A stretch of DNA of 64,000 nt, taken from positions 62,001 through 126,000 of the forward strand of contig JADMII010000002.1 of the NCBI GenBank assembly GCA_015478665.1. The letters run 5' to 3'. Below, piece after piece: positions 63,379 through 64,000 of this stretch. Every line of letters starts with the position of its first letter. Position 1 is the first letter of the stretch. Source of the DNA: Dehalococcoidia bacterium. GTDB lineage: Bacteria; Chloroflexota; Dehalococcoidia; DSTF01; JACRBR01. A program made the translations under genes and the position numbers. The notes under the pieces were generated by a model. It ran no database searches and was not told where the DNA came from. It saw only the letters and a program-made list of their open reading frames with translations.

Positions 63379-64000
63379 ATGATGACGGCGCAGCGACGAC
63401 CCACCACGCAGCAGCACGTCCCTTCGCCGCCGCGCCGGGTGCCGCGCGACCATTGGCCCGACGCCACGCTCGCGCTCGTGCGCACCGGCTATCCGTTCAT
63501 CCAGCGGCGCTGTCGCAGCTTCGGCAGCGACGTCTTCTCGACGCGCCTGCTGCTGCAGCCGGCGATCTGCCTCACCGGAGCGGATGCCGCCCGTCTCTTC
63601 TACGACCGCGAGCTCTTCCAGCGCGCCGGCGCCGCGCCCGCGCGGATGACGCGCACGCTGACCGGTGCCGGCGGCGTCCAGGGCCTCGACGGCGCCCGCC
63701 ACGCCGCCCGAAAGGCGATGCTCCTGTCGCTGATGACGCCCGCGCGCATCGACGCGCTCGCCGAAGCGACGGCTCGTCTCTGGGAGTCGTGCGGCGAGCG
63801 CTGGCAGCGCGCGGAGGCGATCGTCCTGCTCGACGAAGCGCGCCTGCTGCTCGCCCGCGCCGTCTGCGACTGGGCGGGCGTGCCGCTGCCGGCGGCCGAC
63901 GCCGCCGCGCGCACCGGCGACCTCGGCGAGCTCATCGAGTCCGGCGCCGCGCTCGGCCTCCGCCACTGGCGCGGCGTGCTGGCGCGCCGGCGGGCCGAGC
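63379..64000 (+). CDS. Cytochrome P450, CYP152-type fatty-acid peroxygenase (partial)
   Basis: Missing from the track because it has no stop in the window. My translation from ATG 63379 (alternatives 63370, 63382) reads PRDHWPDATLALVRTGYPFI, RCRSFGSDVFSTRLLLQPAI, LFYDRELFQRAGAAPARMTR, GAGGVQGLDGARHAARKAML and SLMTPARIDALAE, which matches the N-terminal part of CYP152 enzymes such as CypC/P450 BSbeta. Those use hydrogen peroxide to hydroxylate or decarboxylate fatty acids. The heme-ligand Cys would be beyond the right edge. It follows the MacAB-like operon by 110 bases. Confidence 0.85.
   Translation, partial: MMTAQRRPTTQQHVPSPPRRVPRDHWPDATLALVRTGYPFIQRRCRSFGSDVFSTRLLLQPAICLTGADAARLFYDRELFQRAGAAPARMTRTLTGAGGVQGLDGARHAARKAMLLSLMTPARIDALAEATARLWESCGERWQRAEAIVLLDEARLLLARAVCDWAGVPLPAADAAARTGDLGELIESGAALGLRHWRGVLARRRAE

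Overview
The window is very GC-rich throughout, densely packed and almost entirely bacterial housekeeping DNA. There are no prophage, plasmid or CRISPR signatures and only one tRNA gene (tRNA-Gly, GCC). The gene set fits a bacterium that respires, makes pantothenate, branched-chain amino acids and lipoate, and has selenocysteine-type translation (SelB). Several traits are compatible with Chloroflexota: a cofactor-B-type SdhABE, a panDBC operon behind a pan-like RNA leader, separate YajC/SecD/SecF, GuaB3, and a MetG without a C-terminal tRNA-binding domain. The lineage is an inference, not something read directly.

Layout. 0.1-6 kb, minus strand: a ChlI/MoxR-like AAA+ ATPase, then an sdhA-sdhB-sdhE operon. 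The SdhB has two four-cysteine clusters and is followed by an HdrB-like CCG-domain subunit, so this looks like a non-classical (type E) succinate:quinone or fumarate reductase. 6-11 kb: an SRPBCC protein, an MFS carrier, MutM, a zinc-ribbon protein of unknown function and a D-Ala-D-Ala carboxypeptidase. 11.2-13.7 kb, plus strand: panD-panB-panC behind a strong sigma70-like promoter. Its leader of about 200 nt has a hairpin with one bulged A on each strand and then a rho-independent terminator ahead of panD, the best regulatory find here. 13.9-20.6 kb: a divergent uracil-DNA-glycosylase-like gene, DinB-like, def, cca and yajC-secD-secF.

20.9-28.6 kb, minus strand: ilvD, HAD, tlyA, nadK, GNAT, Nudix, selB. 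28.8-31.3 kb, plus strand: a lipoprotein, an alpha/beta hydrolase, and a COG4280-like membrane protein with two FTR1-like ExxE motifs plus a tiny membrane partner. 31.3-37.8 kb, minus strand: one very tight operon lipB-lipA-lpdA-pdhA-pdhB-pdhC, i.e. lipoate synthesis together with the whole pyruvate dehydrogenase complex. A second 2-oxoacid dehydrogenase (E1alpha, E1beta, E2, branched-chain type) without its own E3 lies at 51.9-55.3 kb and probably shares LpdA.

38-45 kb: a secreted Thr/Ala-rich protein ending at a perfect palindromic terminator, a 120-bp MITE-like inverted-repeat element, an amidohydrolase, an FmdB zinc ribbon, a metG-tatD-polyprenyl synthase operon and rsmI. 45-51.7 kb: guaB3 with a long leader, a J-like protein without HPD, tRNA-Gly beside a truncated VOC gene and its intact paralogue, a cNMP-binding protein, a phosphoribosyltransferase, an alpha/beta hydrolase and a ferritin-like di-iron protein. 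55-64 kb: GDPD, cinA, an SDR, a MacAB-like efflux operon, and at the right edge a CYP152-type P450 that runs off the window and is therefore missing from the ORF track.

Non-coding structure: a family of degenerate (G)ACTGGT-like heptamer tracts starts a few bases after the stop codons of at least three genes (guaB3, the second E2, the GNAT gene), each in the orientation of the gene it follows. Two copies of a 37-bp hairpin-forming repeat lie between the SRPBCC and MFS genes.
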